Assembly: GCA_947496605.1 (NCBI GenBank)
Contig: CANMDF010000005.1
Coordinates: forward strand, 1-64,000
DNA length: 64,000 nt
From: an uncultured Paracoccaceae bacterium
Lineage (GTDB): Bacteria > Pseudomonadota > Alphaproteobacteria > Rhodobacterales > Rhodobacteraceae
Reading direction: 5' to 3'
The notes beneath the pieces are model-generated. The model worked only from the letters and a program-made list of their open reading frames with translations. It was not told the origin of the DNA and did not search any database. The translations under genes were made by a program, and so were the position numbers. Below, piece by piece: positions 34,001 to 42,272 of the stretch. Each line of letters starts with the position of its first letter. Position 1 is the first letter of the stretch.

Positions 34001-34321
34001 GAGCATGAGAGGTCTGACGACGTGTCGCCGTCGCTGGCAACGGACGAGCAGCGTCTCAGCTATCGCGAGCAGGTCGAGAAAGAGCTTGACGATGAGCAGA
34101 TCGAGCGGTTGCGGGAAGGTGACAGCGACGCCTTGGAGAACATGTCTGACGACAGGCTAGACCGTCTCTACGCTGCGAAAGCCTATCTACAATCGGATGC
34201 AGCAACGGCGAACTCTGAAGCCTATCGCGAGGTCGTGGAAGAGATCGCCGAAGAGCAGTATGAGTTGCAACGAGACCGGCTAGTCGACTCTGAACGCGAA
34301 GGAGGGCCGGTCCATGGGTAA
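31070..34321 (+). CDS. VirD2-like relaxase with large repeat-bearing C-terminus
   Basis: The TTG at 31070 is preferred over 31064 because GAGGGAG then lies 7 bases upstream. The N-terminal ~270 residues form the relaxase: YITRD with the likely nicking Tyr, and the metal motif HKDRDHPHAHIVLNRR, closest to VirD2-type enzymes. It nicks oriT and pilots the strand to VirD4. The remaining ~800 residues are helical and highly charged. They hold a duplicated ~85-residue unit (about residues 541-625 and 870-950), each with RYPDMP.H.ARGLG.TYE. At ~1,083 residues it is much longer than Agrobacterium VirD2. It overlaps virD4 by 8 bases. Confidence 0.9.
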   Translation: MARNNAVEAVTGEVFREGWDRVRGSMQGLNSKKHGQLYRAARGHRSAVFKAIKNGGTHTKGQLSNQLSYITRDHKLAHFVDSRGTFDGKTKFDDKVIKKITDRFAERWDSGFRPKMGNTTHMLMSFPKGTKSEDVRDIASDVCERFFETYDGHFDYVIAVHKDRDHPHAHIVLNRRSQEGEFFYLGRDHRFNYDDFRFAMVEEAEKYSVKLEATRRVDRGLVHYPPRTREIYAVKQDAENGAMREPEQRERVGRDLARTVAEIASTRLVYHSLAAEASTDSREEISEALLKAAELLGKGTTIQHDGDIYMGAAEDFDDLRGQYAETVEEVQARIARLPEGERAANERRLNDIQVGLRRMQPLGLRSVTLEQKPSEGGIYSETNINSELVGRLQDGSTRAQIDNALRGTGIRADTVVNRIATGAPNAALERQWVADDLAKVAEAQGLNLERKDDLEAARERLNQVHVELGTALERAEVLRDDGVIEETREIRFHFDQERLDDTTRAVRQELRGQGVNEAQLDARAIEIENRAFDRVKAEQRDYLATRPEILSDPGAVYRTDEEGRGRITDRELADRLDREIDVILDRSPANQSISEAVASDFKDRYPDMPDHVARGLGDTYETSFRLNNEQELREAELEAADGETAREAALEANRNDNGIAQTEADGISSADRREFDELERQFALTDFNYPYSDDPNARDVGREQAQRASDAFRSFAARSPLHAAMASSAWDRATDIMRGPEGYLRQEKREPILERAEEWELMGRPITLEEMERAIEDDRNDDIQLEWLQNSGIERAEQEGIAAQESRNIRAMEIDQTSLDRMSSRVRDEIMAENAETESFDQRYERAEAMAASGAIEHTARARILQEREEYLSQRPELAAERVLPYSDLPFGAKIEDRERVDQISREVDRVMADRDNRGEVSTAVADDFPARYPDMPNHLARGLGRTYEVASEARDREAIRDYEETRIENEEIRRVVEHERSDDVSPSLATDEQRLSYREQVEKELDDEQIERLREGDSDALENMSDDRLDRLYAAKAYLQSDAATANSEAYREVVEEIAEEQYELQRDRLVDSEREGGPVHG

Positions 34322-36440
34322 GGGTCGCATTGCATTTGGCGTCCTCATTCTTACGCTGTTGGCACTCACCATCGGCTATGTCGTTTCTTCTGCTGTCTTG
34401 ACGTTCAAGGACTTAGGTTTTCAGGCCGATATCGACTTTTTCTATCTCGCGGAGAACTACTTATATCTTCGCCAGTACAGGCCTGAAGACTACCGGCTTG
34501 TGAACCTCATCATGGCTGGGATCGGCATTGCTGGTTTGATGATGAGCGTTGCCGTGTCCGGTTCGGCGCTGACCAAGTTCGGCCTCACGCATTGGCAGAA
34601 GAGCGGGGAGCTGGCGAAGAATGGGTTTTTTGGAAAGCCCGGAACAGGTTTCATTCTCGGTAAGCTGGCGAAGCCAAAACGCAAAGGCAAATATCTGGTT
34701 GCTAAGACCTTCCCGCACGCGCTCATTGTTGCGCCGACCGGTCGAGGCAAGACGACCGGTTTCGTCATACCCAATCTTCTAACGTGGGAAGGCTCTGCCG
34801 TTGTCCTGGATGTGAAGGGGGAGAACTTTGAGGCGACCGCACGACATCGTTGCAAACAGGGAGATAAGATCTTCCGCTTTGCGCCGACCGATTTTGAGGA
34901 TCGCAGAACGCATCGCTATAACCCTTTGCTTCGCATTTCCGAATTGAAGGACCCGGCGCAGCAACAGATGGAGCTGCAACTACTCGCAACACTGTTTCTG
35001 CAGAATGAGAACGACCGCGTTCAAGGTCTCTTGAAAGGTGGGATCGATCTATTCGTCGCCGCAGGTCTCTTGGCACTCGAGCGCAAGAAGCCCACGCTTG
35101 GAGAAATCTACCGCATCGCGGCATCTGGCGGGAACAAGCAGAAGGAATATATGGCGCGCGGCGTGGAGGTGGAGAACGAAGCTGCGAAGCTGATTTTCAC
35201 GCGGCTCGCCTCGACCAACAACGAAACGCTGACTTCCTATGTGTCGCTGTTAATGACTTCGGGCTTGGACCAATGGCAGAACCCGGCGATTGACGCTGCA
35301 ACACAGGAGTCAGACTTCGATTTCCGGAAAATTCGAAAGGAGCCATTCAGCGTCTACCTAATTGTTCAGCCTCTGATGGTCGAACCAATGGCGCCACTGA
35401 TCCGGCTGTTCTTTTCTGACCTTCTGGCGTCGATGCAGGACAAGGAACCAGGTCCGGACGAGCCTTGGCCGGTCATGATTATGCTCGATGAGTTCAACCG
35501 GCTTGGAAAAATGCCCATTGTGACGAAAAGCATCGAGACGCTGCGAGCGTATCGCGGGCATCTGGCAATCGTCACCCAAACGATCCCGGCGCTTGATGAA
35601 ATCTATGGGGAAAACACCCGACGCGCTTTACAAGGGAACGCTGGGGTAAAGCTCTACCTTACCCCATCGGATGAAAAGACGGTCGAAGAGCTGACTAAGG
35701 CTGTCGGAAAGACGACAAAAAAGGTTGTCACGCAGTCGCGGGCAATCGGCAAAATGCCTTTTGAGGGTCGCAGTCAGTCGGTGAGGACGGAGGAAGTCTC
35801 ATTGCTTCCGGAGGACGAAGCCAGGCGCTTGCCGCTTGATGAAATCGTTATGGTGATCGACGCGCAAATGCCTATCCGAGCAAAGCGTATCGAGTACTTC
35901 AACGATCCATTCTTCACGGGCATCCATGCTGCGCAAAAAGGGGATCTTCCTTTCCCTGAGAATGAGGTTTCCACTTCTATCGCCACAGCCGAAGAAGAAG
36001 TCGAGGAAGAGGATTTGACAGTCGAGGCCGGGGTTGAAACGCCTTCACCAGAGCCAACAGTAAGTCCACCGACTGACGCGGCGGCCCAGTTGCCTGCGGC
36101 GACGCCGACACCACCGCCAGCGCAAGGCAAGTTGCCAATTGAACCTGTTGATCGTCCAGCTCCGCCGCGCGAGTCTATTCAAATGGCTATGGCTACCAAA
36201 CAACGTGAGACACTGCGCACGTCTAAGAGAAAGAAGGCCAAGGGTGTGGTGGCAGTTGATGCGGATCAGCAGCGTCAAATCGAATTGAACCTAGCGATGC
36301 AAACCGAGTTGATCTTAGAAGTGCCGACTGATGCGGATGTAGCCGAGCTGCAAAAGGCCATGGGTGATCTGGAAGACTTCAGAGATAGCTTGCCTGAGGA
36401 GGCGGACGTTACGCGGGGGCTAACTGCGAAAGCTGTTTAA
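34314..36440 (+). CDS. virD4: Type IV coupling protein VirD4
   Basis: The 708-residue protein has two N-terminal membrane helices (IAFGVLILTLLALTIGYVVSSAV; LVNLIMAGIGIAGLMMSVAVSG), Walker A VAPTGRGKTTGF, Walker B PVMIMLDEFNRLGKM and conserved VTQTIPALDEIYG. It couples the relaxase-DNA complex to the T4SS channel at the inner membrane. The C-terminal ~180 residues form a long Pro/Ala/Glu-rich tail not present in the shortest homologues. It is third in the mobC-relaxase-virD4 operon and ends 17 bases from a convergent small gene. Confidence 0.95.
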   Translation: MGKGRIAFGVLILTLLALTIGYVVSSAVLTFKDLGFQADIDFFYLAENYLYLRQYRPEDYRLVNLIMAGIGIAGLMMSVAVSGSALTKFGLTHWQKSGELAKNGFFGKPGTGFILGKLAKPKRKGKYLVAKTFPHALIVAPTGRGKTTGFVIPNLLTWEGSAVVLDVKGENFEATARHRCKQGDKIFRFAPTDFEDRRTHRYNPLLRISELKDPAQQQMELQLLATLFLQNENDRVQGLLKGGIDLFVAAGLLALERKKPTLGEIYRIAASGGNKQKEYMARGVEVENEAAKLIFTRLASTNNETLTSYVSLLMTSGLDQWQNPAIDAATQESDFDFRKIRKEPFSVYLIVQPLMVEPMAPLIRLFFSDLLASMQDKEPGPDEPWPVMIMLDEFNRLGKMPIVTKSIETLRAYRGHLAIVTQTIPALDEIYGENTRRALQGNAGVKLYLTPSDEKTVEELTKAVGKTTKKVVTQSRAIGKMPFEGRSQSVRTEEVSLLPEDEARRLPLDEIVMVIDAQMPIRAKRIEYFNDPFFTGIHAAQKGDLPFPENEVSTSIATAEEEVEEEDLTVEAGVETPSPEPTVSPPTDAAAQLPAATPTPPPAQGKLPIEPVDRPAPPRESIQMAMATKQRETLRTSKRKKAKGVVAVDADQQRQIELNLAMQTELILEVPTDADVAELQKAMGDLEDFRDSLPEEADVTRGLTAKAV

Positions 36441-36457
36441 GAGGGCAGTGGGGCGCT

Positions 36458-36739
36458 TCAATGCAGCGTCCGCGGAGGATGATCGAATAGGATTACGCGG
36501 AATCCTTCTGGATCGGAAGGCGGTGTAACGAGCAGGAATATTTCGTGTGATCCCTCTTTCTCATATAGGCAGCGATACTTACCCTTGTGATCGCCTTCGT
36601 CGGTAATTTCATCGTAGCGACAGGTGTAAGTAATCCCGGCGCTCTCCCATTCCGAGATACCTAATAAAGTGATCAGAGAGAGCGGTGTCCCATCGAGCAT
36701 GATGAGCTTTTGATCAACAACGATTTGTTCCATGGGCAT
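36458..36739 (-). CDS. Small hypothetical protein in the transfer region
   Basis: The 93-residue soluble protein (MPMEQIVVDQKLIMLDGTPLSLITLLGISEWESAG..., CRYDEITDEGDHKGKYRCLYEKEG) is probably beta-rich and lacks a signal peptide. A shorter start, at M3, is possible. It lies between virD4 and virB6, on the virB strand, 57 bases downstream of virB6. It is probably the last gene of the virB transcript. No family is recognised. Confidence 0.65.
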   Translation of the reverse strand: MPMEQIVVDQKLIMLDGTPLSLITLLGISEWESAGITYTCRYDEITDEGDHKGKYRCLYEKEGSHEIFLLVTPPSDPEGFRVILFDHPPRTLH

Positions 36740-36796
36740 CCGACTTGTTAATGCGAAGACGGCCCGCGATGCGAGCCGTCTAGGGGATGTTGAATG

Positions 36797-37891
36797 CTAG
36801 CGCCCAATACGCTTGTTGCGGTCTATTTGCGCTTGGTAGTTTGGCGCTTGCCCTGCGTTGGGGTTGGTCGACGGCTGTGTGTTTGCGGGTTGTTGTTGCA
36901 AAGGAAGACCGTATCCTGGTCGAGTGGGCATTGGTTCCCTTCCCATCATGGCTCTTGTCTGAAGACCTGCTGCTGTAGCACCTGAGGCATTGCCCATGAG
37001 ATATGCGTTGCGAGCTTGTTGCGAACCAAAGAAACCGCGACCAAAGTCATAGCCGCCGCCGAGCCCGCCAGTCATCGCAGGCATCATTATGTTGCCTGAT
37101 ATAGCACGCACAATGAACGGCGTCGCTATGATGAAGCCCTTAGCCATGAGTACCATCATGAAAAATGGGACAAGAGCACCAATGTTTGGTGCTGCCGTAG
37201 GGTCACCAAGTTCGCCAAGTAGAGAAGTTGAGACACCTGTGATCGTTGAAAAGACACCTGCGATTATGATGGGGTATATGGCAAAAGACACAGCTGCTGT
37301 TAGCCATCTCGCGAAGTAGTCTTTTGTAACATCGAAAAGAGTAAGAAAAATCATAATAGGCGCAAGGCCAAGGAGAAGGGAGATCATGAGGCGGGACGCG
37401 ACCATAAGAAACGCAGCGAGTGCGCCCAAGAGAGAGAGCAGGAATACACCAAGGTTGGAAAGGATGGCCCCAGCCATCCAGTTCAGTTCTTCTCCTGCGG
37501 CGTTAAGGTAGTTGCCAAAATCGGCGATCATTAGGTCAAATTGTTCTGCGTAGGTGCCCGAAGGACCTGGTGTGCCGCCGCCAACGGCTGCAATCAGTGA
37601 TCCGGCGATACTGTCAATGCCGCTCAAGATGGCCGAGCTCAACAAGTTAAACTGTGTCCAGTTTTGAGCAAATATCCCTATTAAGACGATCTTCGCACCC
37701 AGCCAAAATGCTGATTTCCCGTCCATAGCTCGGTATTGGAAAACCATATTGATGCAAACGAGGATCAGAACGAAGGTCACGCCGACGGTCGTCATTGTGC
37801 CGACTGTTGCTGCCACTGCACCAAATTGCGTTTCTGCGGCGTCGTCCAGAAAGCCCTGAGACGTATCGACAAGGTACGAAACGACACTCAT
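36797..37891 (-). CDS. virB6: T4SS inner-membrane protein VirB6
   Basis: The 364-residue polytopic protein has about six membrane helices, including VAATVGTMTTVGVTFVLILVCINMVF, FLLSLLGALAAFLMVASRLMISLLLGLAPIMIFLTLF and FAIYPIIIAGVFSTI. The conserved LAPIMIFLTLF region is typical of VirB6/TrbL. It forms part of the inner-membrane channel. The C-terminal ~75 residues are a Gly/Ala/Pro/Gln-rich tail. It lies downstream of virB11 with two small genes between, unlike the canonical virB5-6-7 order. Confidence 0.9.
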   Translation of the reverse strand: MSVVSYLVDTSQGFLDDAAETQFGAVAATVGTMTTVGVTFVLILVCINMVFQYRAMDGKSAFWLGAKIVLIGIFAQNWTQFNLLSSAILSGIDSIAGSLIAAVGGGTPGPSGTYAEQFDLMIADFGNYLNAAGEELNWMAGAILSNLGVFLLSLLGALAAFLMVASRLMISLLLGLAPIMIFLTLFDVTKDYFARWLTAAVSFAIYPIIIAGVFSTITGVSTSLLGELGDPTAAPNIGALVPFFMMVLMAKGFIIATPFIVRAISGNIMMPAMTGGLGGGYDFGRGFFGSQQARNAYLMGNASGATAAGLQTRAMMGREPMPTRPGYGLPLQQQPANTQPSTNPNAGQAPNYQAQIDRNKRIGR

Positions 37892-37905
37892 GTTTTTCTC
37901 CTACA

Positions 37906-38307
37906 TTACCAGTTGCCGACGGCTTCACACAGCGCTTTGACGGAAATGCGCACAGCAGTGCCCTGGTCTTGGAATTCACGCCGGGTTTGCATCAATTCAA
38001 ACTCTTCGACGTGTAGATAATTGTCGTTGAATCGCTGAATGGCGTTGTCCCACGAAGGATACAGGGTTTCGCATTCACAATCTCCTGCTTCCGAAACGCG
38101 CTCATATCCTTCCAACCGGTAGATCGACTGTATCAAGAGTCGCTTGCTACTTTCGCGGACATGCAAGTTTCGCATCCATTCTGGTTCAGGCGGACGTTCC
38201 TGACAAAACTCGTAATTGCGCTCCATCGTTGGCACTAATCCCTCAGCTGATGTGAGCGACGGCGACAAGCAGACGGCAGCCGCGAGCAGTAGGCTGAATG
38301 TCTTCAT
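37906..38307 (-). CDS. Exported hypothetical protein in virB operon
   Basis: The 133-residue protein has a signal peptide (MKTFSLLLAAAVCLSPSLTSA) and a mature part with four cysteines (EFCQERPPEP, DCECETL, ALCEAV), suggesting disulphides in the periplasm. It lies 14 bases upstream of virB6 and overlaps the preceding small gene by 4 bases. The position recalls entry-exclusion genes found next to virB6 in other transfer operons, but the sequence does not establish this. No family is recognised. Confidence 0.7.
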   Translation of the reverse strand: MKTFSLLLAAAVCLSPSLTSAEGLVPTMERNYEFCQERPPEPEWMRNLHVRESSKRLLIQSIYRLEGYERVSEAGDCECETLYPSWDNAIQRFNDNYLHVEEFELMQTRREFQDQGTAVRISVKALCEAVGNW

Positions 38308-38528
38308 GCTCGTTTCTCCTTTTCACCTTGCATCTCTTCTTCCGAAAACTCGTATTGGAGCAACACGGTGTAGAGCCCCTGCATCCCTTGCATGTGCGTC
38401 ATCGAGATGATCTTCCAACCATTGATTGTGTACGAGGCAATTGCTTGTTCCATGTCTTCATGTTTGAATTTTTTGTCCTGAACAAATGTAAGAATTTTCG
38501 GCATGTAGCTTTTTCCATTGCTCATCAT
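38304..38528 (-). CDS. Small hypothetical protein, DUF4177-like shape
   Basis: The 74-residue protein overlaps both the virB11 stop (ATGA) and the next gene. KHEDMEQAIASYTINGWKIISMTHMQGMQGLYTVLLQYEF has the layout of DUF4177-type small domains (a helix ending in GW.ii, then two strands). It has no signal peptide, so it is likely cytosolic beside the VirB11 ATPase. The function is unknown. Confidence 0.65.
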   Translation of the reverse strand: MMSNGKSYMPKILTFVQDKKFKHEDMEQAIASYTINGWKIISMTHMQGMQGLYTVLLQYEFSEEEMQGEKEKRA

Positions 38529-39511
38529 AGGGCCTCCTTTCCTAGTTCTGTGCCAGGCAAATAGAATTCGGTAATCCCACGCTTGCCGTCTTCACGGCCC
38601 GCCTGAATGATCACGTCAATTGAGCTTTCGATGTAGTCTACCATATCCCTATAAGGTATTGGGACTTCTGTCTTTAACGCTGCGATTGCTAGGCGCTGGA
38701 CTGCCAGTTGAGGCGTTTCCGCGTGTAGGGTGGTCATCGATCCGCCGTGGCCAGTGTTGATGGCCTCAAGGAACGTCATGGCCTCTTTACCGCGTACCTC
38801 ACCCAGAATGATCCTGTCAGGGCGCATCCGGAGGGTGGAAGTCAGCAAGATATCGGCCGTCTGGTGTGGCGCGTCGCGGTTTGAAATCAACGTGACCGAA
38901 TTCGGTTGCGTTGGCAGCAGCTCTGCCGCTTCTTCAATGGTCAAAATCCTTTCAAGGTCATCGACGTAAGAAAGGATTTTCCGTGCCGCCACTGTCTTCC
39001 CTGTAGACGTTCCGCCAGAGACGATCATGTTGAGCTTGTTTTCAACGCAATGACGGATGGCCGCGTCGATGTCACCGCTAGCCACGACTTGGCGAAGCTG
39101 TCGGTTCTTTTCTTGGCGCCGCTCTTCCAGCTTACGTTCTTTTCCATAGAGGAAGCCCAATTTGATTGAATCGAGGGGCAAGCTGGAAAAGAACCTCAAA
39201 CTGATCGACATGCCCCGGTTTACGGCGGGAGGTGTGATGACCTGTGCGCGGATCGGGCGGTCACGATAGCTGATTGAGACCGAGACGATGGGCTTGTCCT
39301 TGGAAAGTGGCGTTCCGGCGTCAGACGCGATCTGGTTGCCGAGGTCTTTGACTTGATCCTCTGTCAGAGTTTGTGAAAGGCGAGACATGAAATGGTCGCC
39401 TTGGAACTCTCCCCAGCAAGAGCCATCCGGGTTGATGCAGATTTCGATCACATCTTCCCGTTTGGCGTCCTCTAGCCGGTCAATTGAGGATTGAAGGTAG
39501 CTCAGCGACAT
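38525..39511 (-). CDS. virB11: T4SS hexameric ATPase VirB11
   Basis: The ATG at 39511 (MSLSYLQSS) lies 4 bases after the virB10 stop, while the longer track start is a TTG deep inside virB10. The protein is ~328 residues. Motifs are Walker A VSGGTSTGKTVAA, the Asp box LTIEEAAELLP, Walker B RPDRIILGEVRGKEA and the His box GHGGSMTTLHAET, all typical of VirB11/GspE ATPases. It is a cytosolic hexamer that powers pilus assembly and substrate export with VirB4 and VirD4. Confidence 0.94.
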   Translation of the reverse strand: MSLSYLQSSIDRLEDAKREDVIEICINPDGSCWGEFQGDHFMSRLSQTLTEDQVKDLGNQIASDAGTPLSKDKPIVSVSISYRDRPIRAQVITPPAVNRGMSISLRFFSSLPLDSIKLGFLYGKERKLEERRQEKNRQLRQVVASGDIDAAIRHCVENKLNMIVSGGTSTGKTVAARKILSYVDDLERILTIEEAAELLPTQPNSVTLISNRDAPHQTADILLTSTLRMRPDRIILGEVRGKEAMTFLEAINTGHGGSMTTLHAETPQLAVQRLAIAALKTEVPIPYRDMVDYIESSIDVIIQAGREDGKRGITEFYLPGTELGKEAL

Positions 39512-39515
39512 AGGA

Positions 39516-40910
39516 TCAGAAAATCTCCAAGTCACGATCAACCATGACTGTGATGCGCGCTCCTTGGTCGACGTAGATCACAGGTTTGATTGAAAGGTAT
39601 TCACCGATGATACTGCCTGTTGCGTCGGCGAGGTCGTCGCCAACGTCTTCCAGCACATCTTCGGCAAGTTCATCTTCGGTTTGGTTTGCGGCAACGGTTG
39701 GGGCGGCGGATATCAGAGAGATTAGCGCTGCGGAGCCGAAGCGCTCGGTAAAGCGTGTGTCAACGAAACCAGTTGTTCCAGAGCGTCCAAGTTCATCGGC
39801 TCCAAAGGAGCTGATCTGAACGGATTGATTGGTCGGTAGGATGATGCGGTCCCAAGCAACGGTTACACGGCTTTGAGCAATCTCCGCACCAGAACGATAA
39901 CGACCAATGAGCCGTGATCCAGCTGGGATGAGGAGGCGTGACCCGTCATAGCTGTAGACGTTCTCAGATGTGATCGCTCTTACTTGGCCCGCAAGTTCGC
40001 TAGAAATAGCGGTTTCCAAAGCTGCCTGAATGACGGTGCCCTGAATGACCGTATTTGAGGGATTTGCGATAACTTCGGATTGGGTCACTTGAGATGGGAG
40101 GGCACCGTTGAGAACGAAGTCAGTGACATCTCCGAATGTACGTTCTGCCAGTTCGATCCCTGGACCGCCATTTGTTGCTCCGCCAAAGGCGATTGTTGGT
40201 GATTGTATGCGGGCTTCCTGGAAAGCGCGTTCTTCGTCCGCGCGGCGCTGTAATTCGGCCAAACGCCGGGCCTCTTCTTCGCGGCGCAGTCGCTCTTGTT
40301 CCCGCAAACGCAGTTCGTCTTCGGTTGGGCCAACAGGCGCAGGGGCGGGGGCATTTGCTTCCAATCGCGCTAGATCGAGGTCCATGCGGAGCTCCTGAAG
40401 CTCACGATCGCGCTCCGCCATTTCTGCGGCAAACTGTTCCTGTGCCGCTTCCGAAGCAGCCTGCAACTCTGCCAGTTGTGCGGTCAGCGCATTCATTGCG
40501 TCTGCAGCTGATGTGTCCTCTTCAACAACAGGTTCAGAGGCATTTTGTATCGCCTCAATCTGAGCTTGAAGTGCTGCGATCTGAGCAAGGAGTTCGGCAT
40601 TGGGCTCAGGATTGGTAGCTGGGACCTCTACGATTTCAGGTTCGGGTGGGGCAGGGGGCACGAATGGCTCAATTGCTCCGAAGCCATCGCCCTCTGGTTG
40701 GAATTCGTCAGGTGTCGCGGTCGGCAACACGACTTCTTCCTCGGGCTGGTTCAACATGTAGAAGAATGCACCCGCCATTCCGATCAAAGCGACAAAGAGA
40801 ATAGCAATCACAGGCGAGCGGCGTTGCGATGCAATTGGCGCGCCCGCAGCACCGGCTTCGAGACGCGCAAGACGTTGGTTTACTTCTGCTTGGTTCGGAT
40901 CATCGCTCAT
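39516..40910 (-). CDS. virB10: T4SS core protein VirB10
   Basis: The 464-residue protein starts at ATG 40910, giving the ATGA overlap with virB9. It has one N-terminal membrane helix (VIAILFVALIGMAGAFFYML), a Pro-rich then coiled-coil, Glu/Ala/Arg-rich periplasmic segment (~80-230), and the C-terminal TrbI/VirB10 beta-barrel domain (VIQGTVIQAALETAISS, AGSRLIGRYRSG, RVTVAWDRIILP, GTTGFVDTRF). It spans inner to outer membrane and forms the outer-membrane gate. Its length and order are normal. Confidence 0.94.
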   Translation of the reverse strand: MSDDPNQAEVNQRLARLEAGAAGAPIASQRRSPVIAILFVALIGMAGAFFYMLNQPEEEVVLPTATPDEFQPEGDGFGAIEPFVPPAPPEPEIVEVPATNPEPNAELLAQIAALQAQIEAIQNASEPVVEEDTSAADAMNALTAQLAELQAASEAAQEQFAAEMAERDRELQELRMDLDLARLEANAPAPAPVGPTEDELRLREQERLRREEEARRLAELQRRADEERAFQEARIQSPTIAFGGATNGGPGIELAERTFGDVTDFVLNGALPSQVTQSEVIANPSNTVIQGTVIQAALETAISSELAGQVRAITSENVYSYDGSRLLIPAGSRLIGRYRSGAEIAQSRVTVAWDRIILPTNQSVQISSFGADELGRSGTTGFVDTRFTERFGSAALISLISAAPTVAANQTEDELAEDVLEDVGDDLADATGSIIGEYLSIKPVIYVDQGARITVMVDRDLEIF

Positions 40911-41599
40911 GATGTGCCCCCCGTTGCATTTGCTTGAATGCAGACCACAGTTTCGCCAAGGCGCAACACCCATTGAGAGTTCACGCCAGATACGCGGATC
41001 ACGCGAGGATCTGTTTGTTGGGAATTGACGGTGCGTTCGCGGCCGTTTGAGTAACGGAAGATTGCTGGGACAGGAGCTTTCCGAGCGAATTGGAAGTATG
41101 TGAACGTGCCGTCATCCCAGATACGCGTTGGTGTTATCTCTGATCGTGAGCTGGCGCCGTAGTTGTAGTTCGGTGCCTGCGCAGCGACGGCATTCTGAGG
41201 TCGTCTTTGTTCATCAGGATAGCGGAACTGGACCACATAGAAGGTGGGTGAGGACACTTCTTTCACGTTGAAATAGTAACTGCGGCGGTTGGTGTAGACG
41301 GTCACATTGGTGTGGACGCCGCGCGCGACCGGCTTAATCGCGAACGCCTGCCCGCCAGGCACGCCATCAAGTTCAAATCCCTCGGTGTCACCGGATAGGA
41401 TCGAGCGGATAGTTTCACCGTCTCCAAATTCAACAGTGGTCACATGCGTGAGCGAGACATTCAGGCGGAAAACCTGGCCGTCTTGATAGGTGGCAATTCG
41501 CACTCGTGCGTCGTTGGGGCCGCGGCGCGGCGTGGCTTCAGCAAGAGCTGTCGATGCGGCGAACATCAATGCCAGCAGGGCTATTCCGAGACTGCGCAT
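40907..41599 (-). CDS. virB9: T4SS core protein VirB9
   Basis: The 230-residue protein has a signal peptide (MRSLGIALLALMFAASTALA). The mature part has the VirB9/CagX blocks: VFRLNVSLTHVTTVEFGDGE, GVHTNVTVYTNRRSYYF, YVVQFRYP and the C-terminal IWDDGTFTYFQFARKAPVPAIF. It forms the outer ring of the core complex with VirB7 and VirB10. It overlaps virB10 by 4 bases and is separated from virB8 by 1 base. One cysteine near the C-terminus (VVCIQAN) could pair with the VirB7-like lipoprotein. Confidence 0.93.
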   Translation of the reverse strand: MRSLGIALLALMFAASTALAEATPRRGPNDARVRIATYQDGQVFRLNVSLTHVTTVEFGDGETIRSILSGDTEGFELDGVPGGQAFAIKPVARGVHTNVTVYTNRRSYYFNVKEVSSPTFYVVQFRYPDEQRRPQNAVAAQAPNYNYGASSRSEITPTRIWDDGTFTYFQFARKAPVPAIFRYSNGRERTVNSQQTDPRVIRVSGVNSQWVLRLGETVVCIQANATGGTS

Positions 41600-41600
41600 A

Positions 41601-42254
41601 TCAGTTCTCCAATCTGTCTGAACGGATCGAGTATTCGATCACTGTGAAGCCAAAGGGGTTCGTCCAAACCTGATCAATCGTACGGGCTTCTTCGGGCCGG
41701 AACTCGAAAAGCATGGTCGCAGTGAACATGCCAGCTTGGACGCCTTGAATGGAGGTGAGCCGCTTGCGCAACCGGACAGTCGCGCGGTTCTCGCCAATCA
41801 AGTTTACGCTGAGAATTTCGACATCCAGCGTAGAGTTGCTGCCGTAGACGGTTGGCGGATACTGGGCGTTCGCGCTGTTCCATTGGGCGCGCACAGAGGC
41901 TTCGGCGCGGCCATCTGAACGTTGCAAAACACTGTTGATCCGGACGTCGTTGTCCAGCTGATTGTAGACCTCACGATCAGTTACATAGCGGAAGATTTCA
42001 GCTTCGATCACTGCCTGATTGCCAGTGACCGCGCTTGCGCCAACAGAGACTTCAGGCAACGCAAACCCCGTTTCGGGATCGTAGGGCACGACCACCGGGG
42101 GTGGGTCCACATCGAGAATGGCGACAGCGACGGCACCCAGGCATCCGAGAAGACCAAAGGTTAGTCCGGCTAGCCCGAGCTTCTGCCAGAGGCGTTCACG
42201 GCGCAGCGCACCGTAGACCAGCTCTTCCTCAATGATCTCTTTCTCGTTGTCCAA
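41601..42254 (-). CDS. virB8: T4SS assembly factor VirB8
   Basis: The 217-residue bitopic protein has a short cytosolic N-terminus (EELVYGALRRERLWQKLGLAGL), one membrane helix and a periplasmic NTF2-like domain (VTGNQAVIEAEIFRYVTDREVYNQLDNDVRINSVL..., SINLIGENRATVRLRKR-type strands, NPFGFTVIEYSIR). VirB8 nucleates the inner-membrane complex. It is in the expected position between virB5 and virB9. Confidence 0.92.
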   Translation of the reverse strand: MDNEKEIIEEELVYGALRRERLWQKLGLAGLTFGLLGCLGAVAVAILDVDPPPVVVPYDPETGFALPEVSVGASAVTGNQAVIEAEIFRYVTDREVYNQLDNDVRINSVLQRSDGRAEASVRAQWNSANAQYPPTVYGSNSTLDVEILSVNLIGENRATVRLRKRLTSIQGVQAGMFTATMLFEFRPEEARTIDQVWTNPFGFTVIEYSIRSDRLEN

Positions 42255-42272
42255 TATCTCAATCCCTCAATG